In this document: positions 51,914 to 60,554 of the stretch, piece after piece
How the letters are laid out: each line of letters begins with the position of its first letter
Position numbering within the stretch: position 1 is the stretch's first letter
Origin: Actinotalea caeni
Lineage (GTDB): Bacteria; Actinomycetota; Actinomycetes; Actinomycetales; Beutenbergiaceae
DNA: 64,000 nucleotides
Assembly: GCF_009733795.1 (NCBI RefSeq)
Contig: NZ_WNXX01000008.1
Coordinates: forward strand, 1 to 64,000
Direction: 5' to 3'
The notes under the pieces: generated by a model
Told to the model about the DNA's origin: nothing
Databases searched by the model: none
The model's input: only the letters and a program-made list of their open reading frames with translations
Made by a program: the position numbers and the translations under genes

Positions 51914-52489
51914 ATGACCCGCAAGCTGGTCTGGACCGGCTTCATCACCGTGGACGGCGCGATGGACTCGCCCGGCGGCACCCGCGAGGGCCACCCGAGC
52001 GGCGGCTGGGTGTTCGACACCGAGTTCGTCGAGGAGGCGTACTCGCTCAAGGGCGAGGAGCTCGCCGACACCTCGGCGCTGGTCTTCGGGCGGCGCAGCT
52101 ACGAGGCGTTCGGCGCGGTGTGGCCGCGCTCGCAGGACCACGCCGCGTACAAGGAGCTGCCGAAGTACGTCGTGTCGAGCACCATCGGCGAGGACGCCCT
52201 CGTCGGCGACTGGGGCCCGACGACGATCCTGCGCTCGACCGAGGACGTCGCCGCGCTCAAGCAGACCGACGGCGGCAACCTCTACATCCACGGCAGCGGC
52301 GAGCTCGCGCAGCGGCTCGCGGCCGCCGGGCTGATCGACCAGTACAACCTGCTGCTGTTCCCCTACCTGCTGGGGTCCGGCAAGCGGCCGTTCGACCTCT
52401 CCGACCGGCCCCGGCAGACGCTGCGGCTCCGGGAGTCCGACACCTACACCAACGGCGTCGTCAAGCTCGTGTACGACGTCGTGTCCTGA
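51914..52489 (+). CDS. Dihydrofolate-reductase-fold (RibD C-terminal-like) protein
   Basis: A 191-residue DHFR-like protein: RKLVWTGFITVDGAMDSPGG, ALVFGRRSYEAFGAVWP, YIHGSGELAQRLAAAGLIDQYNLLLFPYLLGSGKRPF. Such proteins bind NADPH; the substrate is unknown. GAGGAGG precedes the ATG. Its 3' end overlaps the convergent AraC gene by 46 bp. Confidence 0.88.
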   Translation: MTRKLVWTGFITVDGAMDSPGGTREGHPSGGWVFDTEFVEEAYSLKGEELADTSALVFGRRSYEAFGAVWPRSQDHAAYKELPKYVVSSTIGEDALVGDWGPTTILRSTEDVAALKQTDGGNLYIHGSGELAQRLAAAGLIDQYNLLLFPYLLGSGKRPFDLSDRPRQTLRLRESDTYTNGVVKLVYDVVS

Positions 52490-53178
52490 GGGTCGAGCGC
52501 GATCGCTCCGCCCTCGCCCGCGCGCAGCGCCCCGGCCGTCCGGCCGACGAAGCGGCGCAGCGCGCGGGCGAGGTGCGGCTCGTCGTAGTAGCCGAGCCGC
52601 CACGCGACGTCGGCGGTCTCCTCGCCCCGCATGAGCGCCACCGCGGCCGCGCGCGCCCGGGCGATCTGCTGCACGCGACCCGGGGAGAAGCCGGTCGCCG
52701 CGCGGAAGCGGCGCTCCACGCTCCGTGAGGACAGCGCGGGGCGGCCGCCGCGCAGCACGTCGTCGACCACGGGGTCGCGGACCACGACGCCGGCGCCCAC
52801 CAGCCGCTCGACCAGTGCCTCGACGTCGTCGACGCCCGGCGTCTCCCAGCGCCAGCCGTCGAGCACGAAACCCCGCCGCGTCACCTCCGGCAGCGAGATC
52901 CCGCCGTCGAGCAGCCGACCGGTAGGGACCATCCGCAGCGCGGTGCCCACCGCCATCTGCACGCCGACGAACGTCGCGCCCGCGGGGACCGGCGCGGTGG
53001 CGGTGCCGGTCTCGGGCCCGGTCACCTCGACGTGCGGCACGCCGTCCTGCTCCCAGAAGATCAGGCCCCACGTCTCGGACGCGACCGAGGTCATCCACCG
53101 CACCTGCTCGGTCGAGCAGGTCCACACCGAGGCGATCCACGGCGAGTCGGACTCGCGCATGCCGAGCACCAGGTCCAC
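52444..53178 (-). CDS. AraC-family transcriptional regulator
   Basis: A 244-residue regulator with an N-terminal sensing part (WTCSTEQVRWMTSVASETW, AGATFVGVQMAVGTALRMVP) and a C-terminal double HTH (SSRSVERRFRAATGFSPGRV, TADVAWRLGYYDEPHLARALRRFVGRTAGAL). GTG 53178 has TAGGCT six bases upstream and no Shine-Dalgarno, consistent with a leaderless mRNA; ATG 53160 is possible. It is 47 bp downstream of the galactoside operon and may be its regulator or an independent one. Confidence 0.85.
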   Translation of the reverse strand: MDLVLGMRESDSPWIASVWTCSTEQVRWMTSVASETWGLIFWEQDGVPHVEVTGPETGTATAPVPAGATFVGVQMAVGTALRMVPTGRLLDGGISLPEVTRRGFVLDGWRWETPGVDDVEALVERLVGAGVVVRDPVVDDVLRGGRPALSSRSVERRFRAATGFSPGRVQQIARARAAAVALMRGEETADVAWRLGYYDEPHLARALRRFVGRTAGALRAGEGGAIALDPQDTTSYTSLTTPLV

Positions 53179-53225
53179 GCGCGTCAGCCTAGGGCCGGCC
53201 ACCGACGTGCGCGCCGGGCGCGGGA

Positions 53226-54026
53226 TCAGGCCCCGCGGACCTCCAGCCACCAGTCGAGCCGTCCGGACGGGCCGAGCACCGCCGCCTCGCCCGGCGCGGC
53301 GTCGGCGAGCGCGGTGGCGGCGCCGAGCATCGGCTCGACCCCGAACGACCGGTACGGCGCCCCCGCCGGCCAGCCGCCGAGGTTGCGCCACACCAGGAAC
53401 GACGTCGGCGCGCCCGGCTCGCTGCCCCAGCGCAGCGCGAGCACGTCCTCGCCGTCGTGGACCTCGACGGCGTCGCTCACCACGACCGCGCAGACCGCGG
53501 TGCCGTCGTCGGGCCCGAGACGGTCGAGCGGCAAGCCACCGGCGTCCGGCCACCTGGTGCGGGTGACGGCGCCGACCTCAGGGTGGTCGGGGACCACGAC
53601 GTCGGGCGTGCCGGGCACGTGCAGCCGGGCGTCGGTCGAGAGGTCGAGCAGGAGGTGCACCGCGTGCAGGAACGGCGTGCCCGGGGCGCCGGTCACGGCG
53701 TAGTCCACCCGCAGGTGCTCGTCGTCGTGCCGCACCCGGCGGCGCAGCGTCAGCCCGTCCCAGGTCTGCGCGGCCGCGTCGTCGGGCACACCCACCCACG
53801 GCCGGTGCCACACGTCGCCGTGGTCGAGCCCGGCCGCGGGGTCGCCGCCGACCGAGGGGAAGCACTCCTCGCCGCCGCCGGCGTCGACGAACGGCGTGCC
53901 CGGTCGCGCGGCCGCGCGCTCGGCGAGCGTCACTGCCGGGTTCTGCCACAGCCACTCCCGCGAGCCGGTCCGCAGCGAGGTCCAGCGGCCGCCGCGCGCG
54001 AGGTCGGTGGACATCCGCACGGTCAC
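53226..54026 (-). CDS. Aldose-1-epimerase-like (galactose mutarotase fold) protein
   Basis: A 266-residue beta-sandwich protein: VDAGGGEECFPSVGGDP, VWHRPWVGVP, DYAVTGAPGTPFLHAVHLLLDL (His) and SFGVEPMLGAATAL (Glu). It resembles mutarotase-like hydrolase-locus proteins and may turn the sugar released by the alpha-galactosidase into the anomer used next. GTG overlaps the GH36 stop. Confidence 0.78.
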   Translation of the reverse strand: MTVRMSTDLARGGRWTSLRTGSREWLWQNPAVTLAERAAARPGTPFVDAGGGEECFPSVGGDPAAGLDHGDVWHRPWVGVPDDAAAQTWDGLTLRRRVRHDDEHLRVDYAVTGAPGTPFLHAVHLLLDLSTDARLHVPGTPDVVVPDHPEVGAVTRTRWPDAGGLPLDRLGPDDGTAVCAVVVSDAVEVHDGEDVLALRWGSEPGAPTSFLVWRNLGGWPAGAPYRSFGVEPMLGAATALADAAPGEAAVLGPSGRLDWWLEVRGA

Positions 54027-56086
54027 CGGCGCACCACCTCGGCGACGTCGCAGTCGCCCCAGCCCCACGGGACGGCCAGCCCGGCAGCGAGCTCGGCACC
54101 GCGGTGCTCCGCCTCCGCCCCGGAGCCCCACGCGACCCGGTAGGTCGCGTCCGCGTCGAGGTCGGCGAGCGGCACGGCCAGGGCGCCGTCGCCGCGTCGC
54201 CACGCGAGCACGACCGCCCGGTCGCCGAGCACGTGCTGCACGGCGTAGGCGGCGCCGTCGGGCGAGCCGTGCCGGCGCAGCCGGCCGTGGTGGACGACGT
54301 CACGGAACCGCAGGTACCGCGCGACGTGCTCGCGTGCGCGGGCGCGGGTCGCGTCGTCCCACGCGAGCAGGTCGGAGCCGATCCCGAGCACACCGGCGCT
54401 CGCGACGACGAACCGGAAGTCGAGGCTCACGGGCTCGGTGTCGAGCAGGTCCGGCTCGTCGGTGACCCAGGAGCTCATCGTCCACGCGGGGTAGACACCG
54501 CTGAAGCCGTGCTGGATCGCCAGCCGGTCCCGGGGCCCGGTCTCGTCGCTGGGCCATACGACGTCGGAGCGCTCGAGGACGGCGAGGTCGATGCGGCCGC
54601 CACCGCCCGAGCACGCCTCGACGGTGACGTGCGGGAACTCCGCCCGCAGCATTTCCATCACCCGGTAGTAGGCGTGCGTGTGCCGCCACGACCAGTCGTC
54701 GCCGCCGGGCCGCGTCTGCCCGCCGTCGGCGATCGTCCGGTTCATGTCCCACTTGAGGTAGGTGATGTCGGCGCTGGTCAGCAGCGTGCGCAGGGTGTCG
54801 ACGACCCACGCCTCCACCTCCGGCAGGCCGAGGTCGAGCACGAGCTGGTTGCGTAGCGTGCGCAGCGGCCTGCCCGCGACGTGGTGCACCCAGTCGGGGT
54901 GGGCCCGGTACAGGTCGCTGTCCGGGTTGACCGCCTCGGGCTCGACCCACACGCCGAACCGCATGCCTCGCTCGCGCACACCGTCGGCGAGCTCGGCGAG
55001 CCCGCGCGGGAACTTCGCGGGGTCGGGCTGCCAGTCGCCCAGCCCGGCGTGGTCGCTGGTGCGGCCGCGGAACCAGCCGTCGTCGAGCACGAACACCTCG
55101 ACGCCGAGGTCGGCGGCGACGTCGGCGAGCGCGAGCTGGTGCTCGACCCGCACGTCGAAGGTCGTGGCGTACCAGGAGTTGTAGACGACCGGGCGGTGCT
55201 CCGGCCCGGTGCCGCGCGCGAGCGCGCGCTGGTAGGTGTGCCAGGCGTGCGCGACGGCGTCGCCGTCGCCGTGCGCCCACAGGCCCGCCAGCACGGGGGT
55301 CGTGAGCGTGCCGCCCGGCGGCAGCGTGAGCACGCCGGACTCGTCGTCGGGCCCGCCCGACACCCGGACGTGCCGGGTGAACGGCACGACGTCGACCGCG
55401 AGCCGCCACGACCCCGACCAGGCGAGCGCGACCGACCAGGCGTCGCCGTCGGGCACGCCGCGCGGGCGCACGGTGACGACCGGGGCGGCGGTGTGGGAGG
55501 TGATCCCCTGCCGGCTGCCGGTGCTGAAGGTGCCGGCCGGCAGGTCGACGAGCGCCGGGGTCGTCTCGCGCGACCACGCGCCGTGCCTGGTCTCGACGCT
55601 CGCCCCGGCGCCGGTCGGCGCCTCGAACGCGCCGCCCCAGGCCCGCAGCAGCTCGACGGCGTGGGGCGAGCGGTTGCGGACCACGGCCCACTTGGTGACG
55701 ACGTCGTGCGCCGGGTGGCTGCGCAGGTGCAGCTCGACGTCGACCTGCGCCACCTCGTCGGCGAGCGGGCACACGAGGTGGCTGCCGCCGTCGTCGTCGG
55801 AGCTCAGCGCGACCTCGCCGGCGATCTCCAGCCGCAGCCCGCGCAGGCCGTCGGCCCGGCGCGCGACGATCTCGGCGGCGTGCACGTCCCGCGTGCCCAG
55901 CGCCGTCGCCTCGAGAGGCAGCAGGTCCTCCTCGCGCACGAACGAGGCGGCCCGGCGGGGCGGCGTCGGCGGCGCCGGGTCGTCCTCGAGCGGGCCGCCC
56001 CAGTGGTGCAGCACCAGCCCGAGCCCGCCCGGCGCCGGCCCGACGACATAGCAGCCCGACGCGGTCGGGAGCGTCCACGTGGTCAC
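54023..56086 (-). CDS. Alpha-galactosidase, GH36
   Basis: A 687-residue enzyme with the N-terminal beta-supersandwich, central TIM barrel and C-terminal beta-sheet of GH36. Asp447 in YLKWDMNR is the nucleophile and Asp514 in WPSDETGPRDR the acid/base; EACSGGGGR is the conserved Cys-Gly motif. There is no signal peptide, so it cleaves imported alpha-galactosides (raffinose, galactomannan fragments). GTG 56086 overlaps the permease stop (GTGA), so the enzyme is made with the importer. Confidence 0.93.
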   Translation of the reverse strand: MTTWTLPTASGCYVVGPAPGGLGLVLHHWGGPLEDDPAPPTPPRRAASFVREEDLLPLEATALGTRDVHAAEIVARRADGLRGLRLEIAGEVALSSDDDGGSHLVCPLADEVAQVDVELHLRSHPAHDVVTKWAVVRNRSPHAVELLRAWGGAFEAPTGAGASVETRHGAWSRETTPALVDLPAGTFSTGSRQGITSHTAAPVVTVRPRGVPDGDAWSVALAWSGSWRLAVDVVPFTRHVRVSGGPDDESGVLTLPPGGTLTTPVLAGLWAHGDGDAVAHAWHTYQRALARGTGPEHRPVVYNSWYATTFDVRVEHQLALADVAADLGVEVFVLDDGWFRGRTSDHAGLGDWQPDPAKFPRGLAELADGVRERGMRFGVWVEPEAVNPDSDLYRAHPDWVHHVAGRPLRTLRNQLVLDLGLPEVEAWVVDTLRTLLTSADITYLKWDMNRTIADGGQTRPGGDDWSWRHTHAYYRVMEMLRAEFPHVTVEACSGGGGRIDLAVLERSDVVWPSDETGPRDRLAIQHGFSGVYPAWTMSSWVTDEPDLLDTEPVSLDFRFVVASAGVLGIGSDLLAWDDATRARAREHVARYLRFRDVVHHGRLRRHGSPDGAAYAVQHVLGDRAVVLAWRRGDGALAVPLADLDADATYRVAWGSGAEAEHRGAELAAGLAVPWGWGDCDVAEVVRR

Positions 56087-56946
56087 TTGTTCGACCCCAC
56101 CAGCAGCCCGGAGACGAACTGCTTCTGGAAGGCGAAGAACACGATCGCGGTCGGGATCGCCGCCACCAGCGAGCCCGCCGCGATGACGTTGTACGCGCTG
56201 GAGTAGCCGCCCTGCAGGTTGAGCAGCGCGGCCGTGATCGGGAACCGAGCCTCGGTCCGCAGCACCGTCATCGCCCAGATCAGGTCGTTGAAGATCCAGG
56301 TCGTGGCGAGCGCGGCGAGCGCCGCGAGCGACGGCCGCGACAGCGGCAGCACGATCCGCCAGAAGATCAGCCCGGCACCGGCACCGTCGATCCGGGCGGC
56401 CTCGAACACCTCGGCCGGGAGCCCGCGCATGAACCCGTGCAGCACGAACGTGTAGAACCCGATGCCGAACCCGACCTGCACGACGACCAGCGCCGTGAGC
56501 GTGTCGTAGATCCCCACCGCCTCGGTGATGGCCGAGACCGGCACCAGCAGGATCTGCGGCGGCAGCAGGTTGCCCGCGAGCATCGTGAGCAGGATCGTGC
56601 GCCGGCCCGGGATCGCGAACCGCGACAACGCGTACGCCGCGCACGCGCTGAGCGCGAGCGAGAGCACGACGCCGGCCGCCGTGACGACGAGGCTGTTGCC
56701 GAGCGCCCGCACCAGGCCGCCGCCCTCGAAGGCGGTGCGGAACCCCTCCCAGGAGATCGAGACCGGGAACGCCCCCAGACCGCGCGCGGCGAGGTCGTCG
56801 AACGGCCGGATCGCGACGAAGACGACGAACACGATCGGGCTGAGCCACAGCAGCGTCAGCGGGATCATGCCGACGTGCAGCCACGGCGAGCGGGCCGGCC
56901 GGGGCTTGCGCACCGGCGGCCGCGCCGGCAGGGCGGTGTCGGTCAT
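56083..56946 (-). CDS. Sugar ABC permease, MalG type
   Basis: A 287-residue CUT1 permease with six segments; EAA loop VFEAARIDGAGAGLIFWRIVLPLSRP. It follows the MalF-type gene with a one-base gap. No ATPase gene in the operon. Confidence 0.9.
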   Translation of the reverse strand: MTDTALPARPPVRKPRPARSPWLHVGMIPLTLLWLSPIVFVVFVAIRPFDDLAARGLGAFPVSISWEGFRTAFEGGGLVRALGNSLVVTAAGVVLSLALSACAAYALSRFAIPGRRTILLTMLAGNLLPPQILLVPVSAITEAVGIYDTLTALVVVQVGFGIGFYTFVLHGFMRGLPAEVFEAARIDGAGAGLIFWRIVLPLSRPSLAALAALATTWIFNDLIWAMTVLRTEARFPITAALLNLQGGYSSAYNVIAAGSLVAAIPTAIVFFAFQKQFVSGLLVGSNK

Positions 56947-56947
56947 G

Positions 56948-57880
56948 TCAGTCCTCCTCCGCACGCGCCTGGCGGGCCAGGTACGTGATGATGAAGCCGA
57001 TCGCGAGCACGAAGATCACGACGGCGATCGCGGACGCGTAGCCGAGGTTCCCGAGCGTGAACGCCTGCTGGAACATGTACGTGCTCAGCAGCTGCGTCAT
57101 GTTGTACGGCCCGCCCCGCGTCATCGCCCACACGATGTCGAAGGTGCGCAGCGAGTCGATGACCGTCACCGCGAACACGACCATGCTCACGCCCTTGAGC
57201 TGCGGCATCACGATCGTCCAGAACCGTTGCCAGGCGCTGGCGCCGTCGACGGCGGCCGCCTCCTCCAGCGAGGCGTCGCAGCTCTTCAGGCCCGCCAGGT
57301 ACAGCACCATGATGTAGCCGACCTGGCGCCAGACGGCGGCGACCAGCACCGCGTACAGCGCGAGGTCCGGGTCGGCGAGCCACTGGTTGCGCAGCGACTC
57401 CAGCCCGATCGCCCCGAGCGCGGCGTTGATCGGCCCCTCGGGCGCGTACATGACGCGCCAGAACAGACCGGTCACCGCGAGCGAGACGACCATCGGCAGG
57501 TAGATCGCGCTGCGGTACAGGCCGACCAGCGGGCCCGGCTTGTTGAGCGCGACCGCGAGCGCGAGCCCGCCCGCGACCGACAGGCCGCCGAACCCGATGG
57601 CCCACACGACGTTGTTCCGCAGCGCCCGCGTGAAGATCGGGTCGTCCCACAGGTCGACGAAGTTCTGCCCGCCGACCGGCACGGCCGGCGAGATGCCGTC
57701 CCACCGGGTCAGCGACAGCGAGAACGAGTTCGCCGCCGGCCAGAACACCCAGAACAGCTCGACCGCCAGCGGGATCGCGAGGAACAGCCACACCAGCGGC
57801 GGCACCCGCCGCAGCGCACGGCCGAGCCGCCCGGTCCGGCCGGGCGCAGCCGCCGCTGCGGCGGGAGCCTGCGCGGTCAC
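56948..57880 (-). CDS. Sugar ABC permease, MalF type
   Basis: A 310-residue CUT1 permease with six segments; EAA loop SLEEAAAVDGASAWQRFWTIVMPQLKG. A short Ala-rich cytoplasmic N-terminus precedes helix 1. ATG overlaps the binding-protein stop by ATGA. Confidence 0.9.
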   Translation of the reverse strand: MTAQAPAAAAAAPGRTGRLGRALRRVPPLVWLFLAIPLAVELFWVFWPAANSFSLSLTRWDGISPAVPVGGQNFVDLWDDPIFTRALRNNVVWAIGFGGLSVAGGLALAVALNKPGPLVGLYRSAIYLPMVVSLAVTGLFWRVMYAPEGPINAALGAIGLESLRNQWLADPDLALYAVLVAAVWRQVGYIMVLYLAGLKSCDASLEEAAAVDGASAWQRFWTIVMPQLKGVSMVVFAVTVIDSLRTFDIVWAMTRGGPYNMTQLLSTYMFQQAFTLGNLGYASAIAVVIFVLAIGFIITYLARQARAEED

Positions 57881-59196
57881 GAGCCCCAGACGCCCTCAGC
57901 CGCCCGCTGCCACTCCTCGAGGATGGTCGTCATCGAGTCGGGGTCGGCGAGGAACTGGGTGAGCGCCGTGTCGGCGGTGGCCTGCAGCGCGTCGGAGGAG
58001 TCCCGGTTGAAGAACTGGGTGATCTCCTCGGTGCTGTTGAGCAGCTCGATGCCCTTCTGCACGAGCGGGCTGAACTGCGAGGTGTCGACGTCGGGCGAGG
58101 TCGGCAGGTTCGCCGACTTCGACATCTCGATGTAGCGCTCCTGCTGCTCGGGCGAGGCGAGGTAGTCCAGGAGCGCGAGCGCACCCTCGGGGTTGTCGGA
58201 GTTCGCGGCCGCGAAGAACCCGTCGGTGGGCGCCTCCTCGGCGGTCGGGATCGCGTCGTCGATGACCGGGACCGAGAAGAAGTCCAGGTCGTCGCGCTGG
58301 TCCTCCGGCATGTACTGCGACACGAACGCACCGATGAGGTACATGCCCGCCTGGTTCTGCGCGAACGGCGTCGCGCCCTCCTGCGCGGAGTAGGAGGCCA
58401 TGTTCGGGTCGAAGTACGGGATCAGCCGCTTGTACTCCTCCATCACCGCGACCACCTCGGGGTCGGTGAAGGCGTGCTCGCCCGCGAGCAGCTCGCGGTG
58501 GTACTGCGCGCCGTTGATCCGCAGGTTCAGGTAGTCGAACCAGCCCGAGGCCATCCATGGCGTCGAGCCGATGCCGTTCGCCAGCGGCGCGACACCCTTG
58601 GAGAGCAGGGTCTCGCACAGCGCGTGGAACTCGTCCCACGTCGTCGGCGGTTCCACGCCCCACTCCTCGAAGGCCGACTTCTTGTAGAAGACCGACCACC
58701 AGTAGTAGCTCGTGGGCACGAAGATCTGCTTGCCGTCGGGGTCGCTCGACAGGCTGCGCAGCGCGTCGGAGAAGCCGGCGCAGGCGCCGTCGCCCTCCCA
58801 CAGGCTGGAGACGTCGAGCAGCAGGCCCTCGCTCGCGTAGGCGCGCGCGACCGAGCCGGCGTACCAGGTGAGCACCTCCGGCGGGTCGTTGGAGCGCAGG
58901 TAGTTGGTGAGCTGGGCACGGAACTGCTCGGTCGCGACCGAGTTCAGCGTGACGTCGGCGTCGGTGTAGTCGCCGACGAGCGCCTCCAGCGCCGCCTTGG
59001 GGTCGGTGTCCTGGATCGAGGACTGCAGCACGACCGCGCCGTTGCCGCCGCCCCCGCCGCCGCCACCGGTGGCGCCGCCGCCACCCCCGCCGCCTCCGGA
59101 ACCACCGGAGCCGACACAGCTGCTGAGCAGCCCGGCCAGGCCGAGCGAGGCACCGCCGAGGAGGACCCCGCGGCGGGTGATCGAGGTGCTGGACAT
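57877..59196 (-). CDS. Sugar-binding lipoprotein with Tat signal
   Basis: A 439-residue family-1 solute-binding protein. The N-terminus SITRRGVLLGGASLGLAGLLSSC combines a twin-arginine motif with a lipobox (LSSC), so it is exported folded and lipidated. A 25-residue poly-Gly spacer follows, unusually long. GGAAGGAA precedes the ATG. Together with GH36 the ligand is likely an alpha-galactoside oligosaccharide. Confidence 0.92.
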   Translation of the reverse strand: MSSTSITRRGVLLGGASLGLAGLLSSCVGSGGSGGGGGGGGATGGGGGGGGNGAVVLQSSIQDTDPKAALEALVGDYTDADVTLNSVATEQFRAQLTNYLRSNDPPEVLTWYAGSVARAYASEGLLLDVSSLWEGDGACAGFSDALRSLSSDPDGKQIFVPTSYYWWSVFYKKSAFEEWGVEPPTTWDEFHALCETLLSKGVAPLANGIGSTPWMASGWFDYLNLRINGAQYHRELLAGEHAFTDPEVVAVMEEYKRLIPYFDPNMASYSAQEGATPFAQNQAGMYLIGAFVSQYMPEDQRDDLDFFSVPVIDDAIPTAEEAPTDGFFAAANSDNPEGALALLDYLASPEQQERYIEMSKSANLPTSPDVDTSQFSPLVQKGIELLNSTEEITQFFNRDSSDALQATADTALTQFLADPDSMTTILEEWQRAAEGVWGS

Positions 59197-59249
59197 GTCG
59201 TTCCTTCCTTGCGCCGTCGTTGGCGCGGGTGGGGTGTTCCCCGGCCGGC

Positions 59250-60554
59250 TCAGACGAGCTGCCGGTCGGTGAGGAGCGCAGCGCACTCGCGCTGCAGTGC
59301 GACATCCGCCCACATCGGGTGGTGCGGTGCCGCGTTGGAGCAGACGACGGCCCCCCAGACGTCGTGCCGGACCGCCTCGCGGAGGGCGAACCGGCACACC
59401 TCGGCGCCGACGGGACCCTCCTCGAAGCCCGCGCGCAGCGGTGTGTAGCCCACGTAGCCCTCGCCGAGCACGACCGGGATGCCCCGCGCGGCCGCCGCGT
59501 CGGCAGCCACCGCGACCCAGGTCGCCAGCCGGTCGAGGGTCATGTGCCGGAAGGCGCCCCAGCGGTCGTAGAGACGGCGGTCCCAGACGTCGGGGTCGCA
59601 CCAGTCGTGGACGTACATCTCCGGCTCGGCGACGATCGTCGCCCGCAGCTTCCACGCCTTCTCGGCGGGCAGCCGCCAGTCGGCGAGGTCCGGCGCGCCG
59701 GGCCGCAGCAGCTCGCGCGCACGGTCGTTGTCGAACTCCTCGACCGGGCCGCGCAGGCCGTAGGTCTCGACGAGGTCGCCGAGCGGGCCCTGCACGTACG
59801 GGTGCACCACCAGCGCGTCGAGGTCGCGCGGCAGCGCCGACATCGCGTCGTAGGGCACCCGCGAGTAGTTGACGGTCACCGGCCGGTCGGGGTGCCGCTC
59901 GCGGAAGCGGGCGATCCCGGCCTCCAGCCGCGGCGTGAGCGCGGCGACCGAGTCGGCACCGGGCGCCGTCCCGAGACCGGCGACCAGGTGACCCGCCTGC
60001 ACCTCGTTGTGCAGCTCGGTGAGCAGCAGCCGGTCGCCCAGGCCCTCGGCGTCGAGCAGGTCGAGGAGGTCGGCGTGGGCGTCGGCGAGCACGACGGCGC
60101 GCTCGTCGGGCGGCACCGCCTGCAGCGCCTCGTGCCAGGCGGGCTCGGCGGCGAACGCCGGGGTCTGCTGGTACTCCCACGAGGAGGCGATCACCCACAG
60201 GTCGTGCCGCTGCGCCGCGCGGAACAGGGCGAGCAGGCGTGCCCGGACGTCGACGACGGTCGGGCCCGCGACGTCGTACCAGCGCACGTGCTGCCAGTAC
60301 CGGTCGGCCATCGGGGTGCCGGCACCGAGCGGCTCGAGCCGCAGCGCGGTGGTGTCGAGCCCGGAGCGGAACAGCAGGAACGGCACCGCGCAGATGCGGA
60401 TCGTGTTGTACCCGCGCTCACGCGCCTGGGCGCACGCCGCGTCGAGGTCCTCGAACGGCTCGCCTGCACCGCTGCGGGTGAGCCAGGAGAAGTCCCACAG
60501 CGTGATGACGAGGCGGTCGGGGGCGCCCGGGCGGCGTCGTGGGTCTGCGGTCAT
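59250..60554 (-). CDS. Cellulase-like TIM-barrel glycosidase
   Basis: A 434-residue protein of the sugar-binding/cellulase-like family. LVITLWDFSWLTR at the start, LLTELHNEVQAG (likely acid/base Glu) and IPVVLGEGYVGYTP (likely nucleophile Glu) fit a clan GH-A glycosidase. It has no signal peptide and its exact activity is not established. Its ATG overlaps the DUF5107 stop (ATGA). Confidence 0.75.
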   Translation of the reverse strand: MTADPRRRPGAPDRLVITLWDFSWLTRSGAGEPFEDLDAACAQARERGYNTIRICAVPFLLFRSGLDTTALRLEPLGAGTPMADRYWQHVRWYDVAGPTVVDVRARLLALFRAAQRHDLWVIASSWEYQQTPAFAAEPAWHEALQAVPPDERAVVLADAHADLLDLLDAEGLGDRLLLTELHNEVQAGHLVAGLGTAPGADSVAALTPRLEAGIARFRERHPDRPVTVNYSRVPYDAMSALPRDLDALVVHPYVQGPLGDLVETYGLRGPVEEFDNDRARELLRPGAPDLADWRLPAEKAWKLRATIVAEPEMYVHDWCDPDVWDRRLYDRWGAFRHMTLDRLATWVAVAADAAAARGIPVVLGEGYVGYTPLRAGFEEGPVGAEVCRFALREAVRHDVWGAVVCSNAAPHHPMWADVALQRECAALLTDRQLV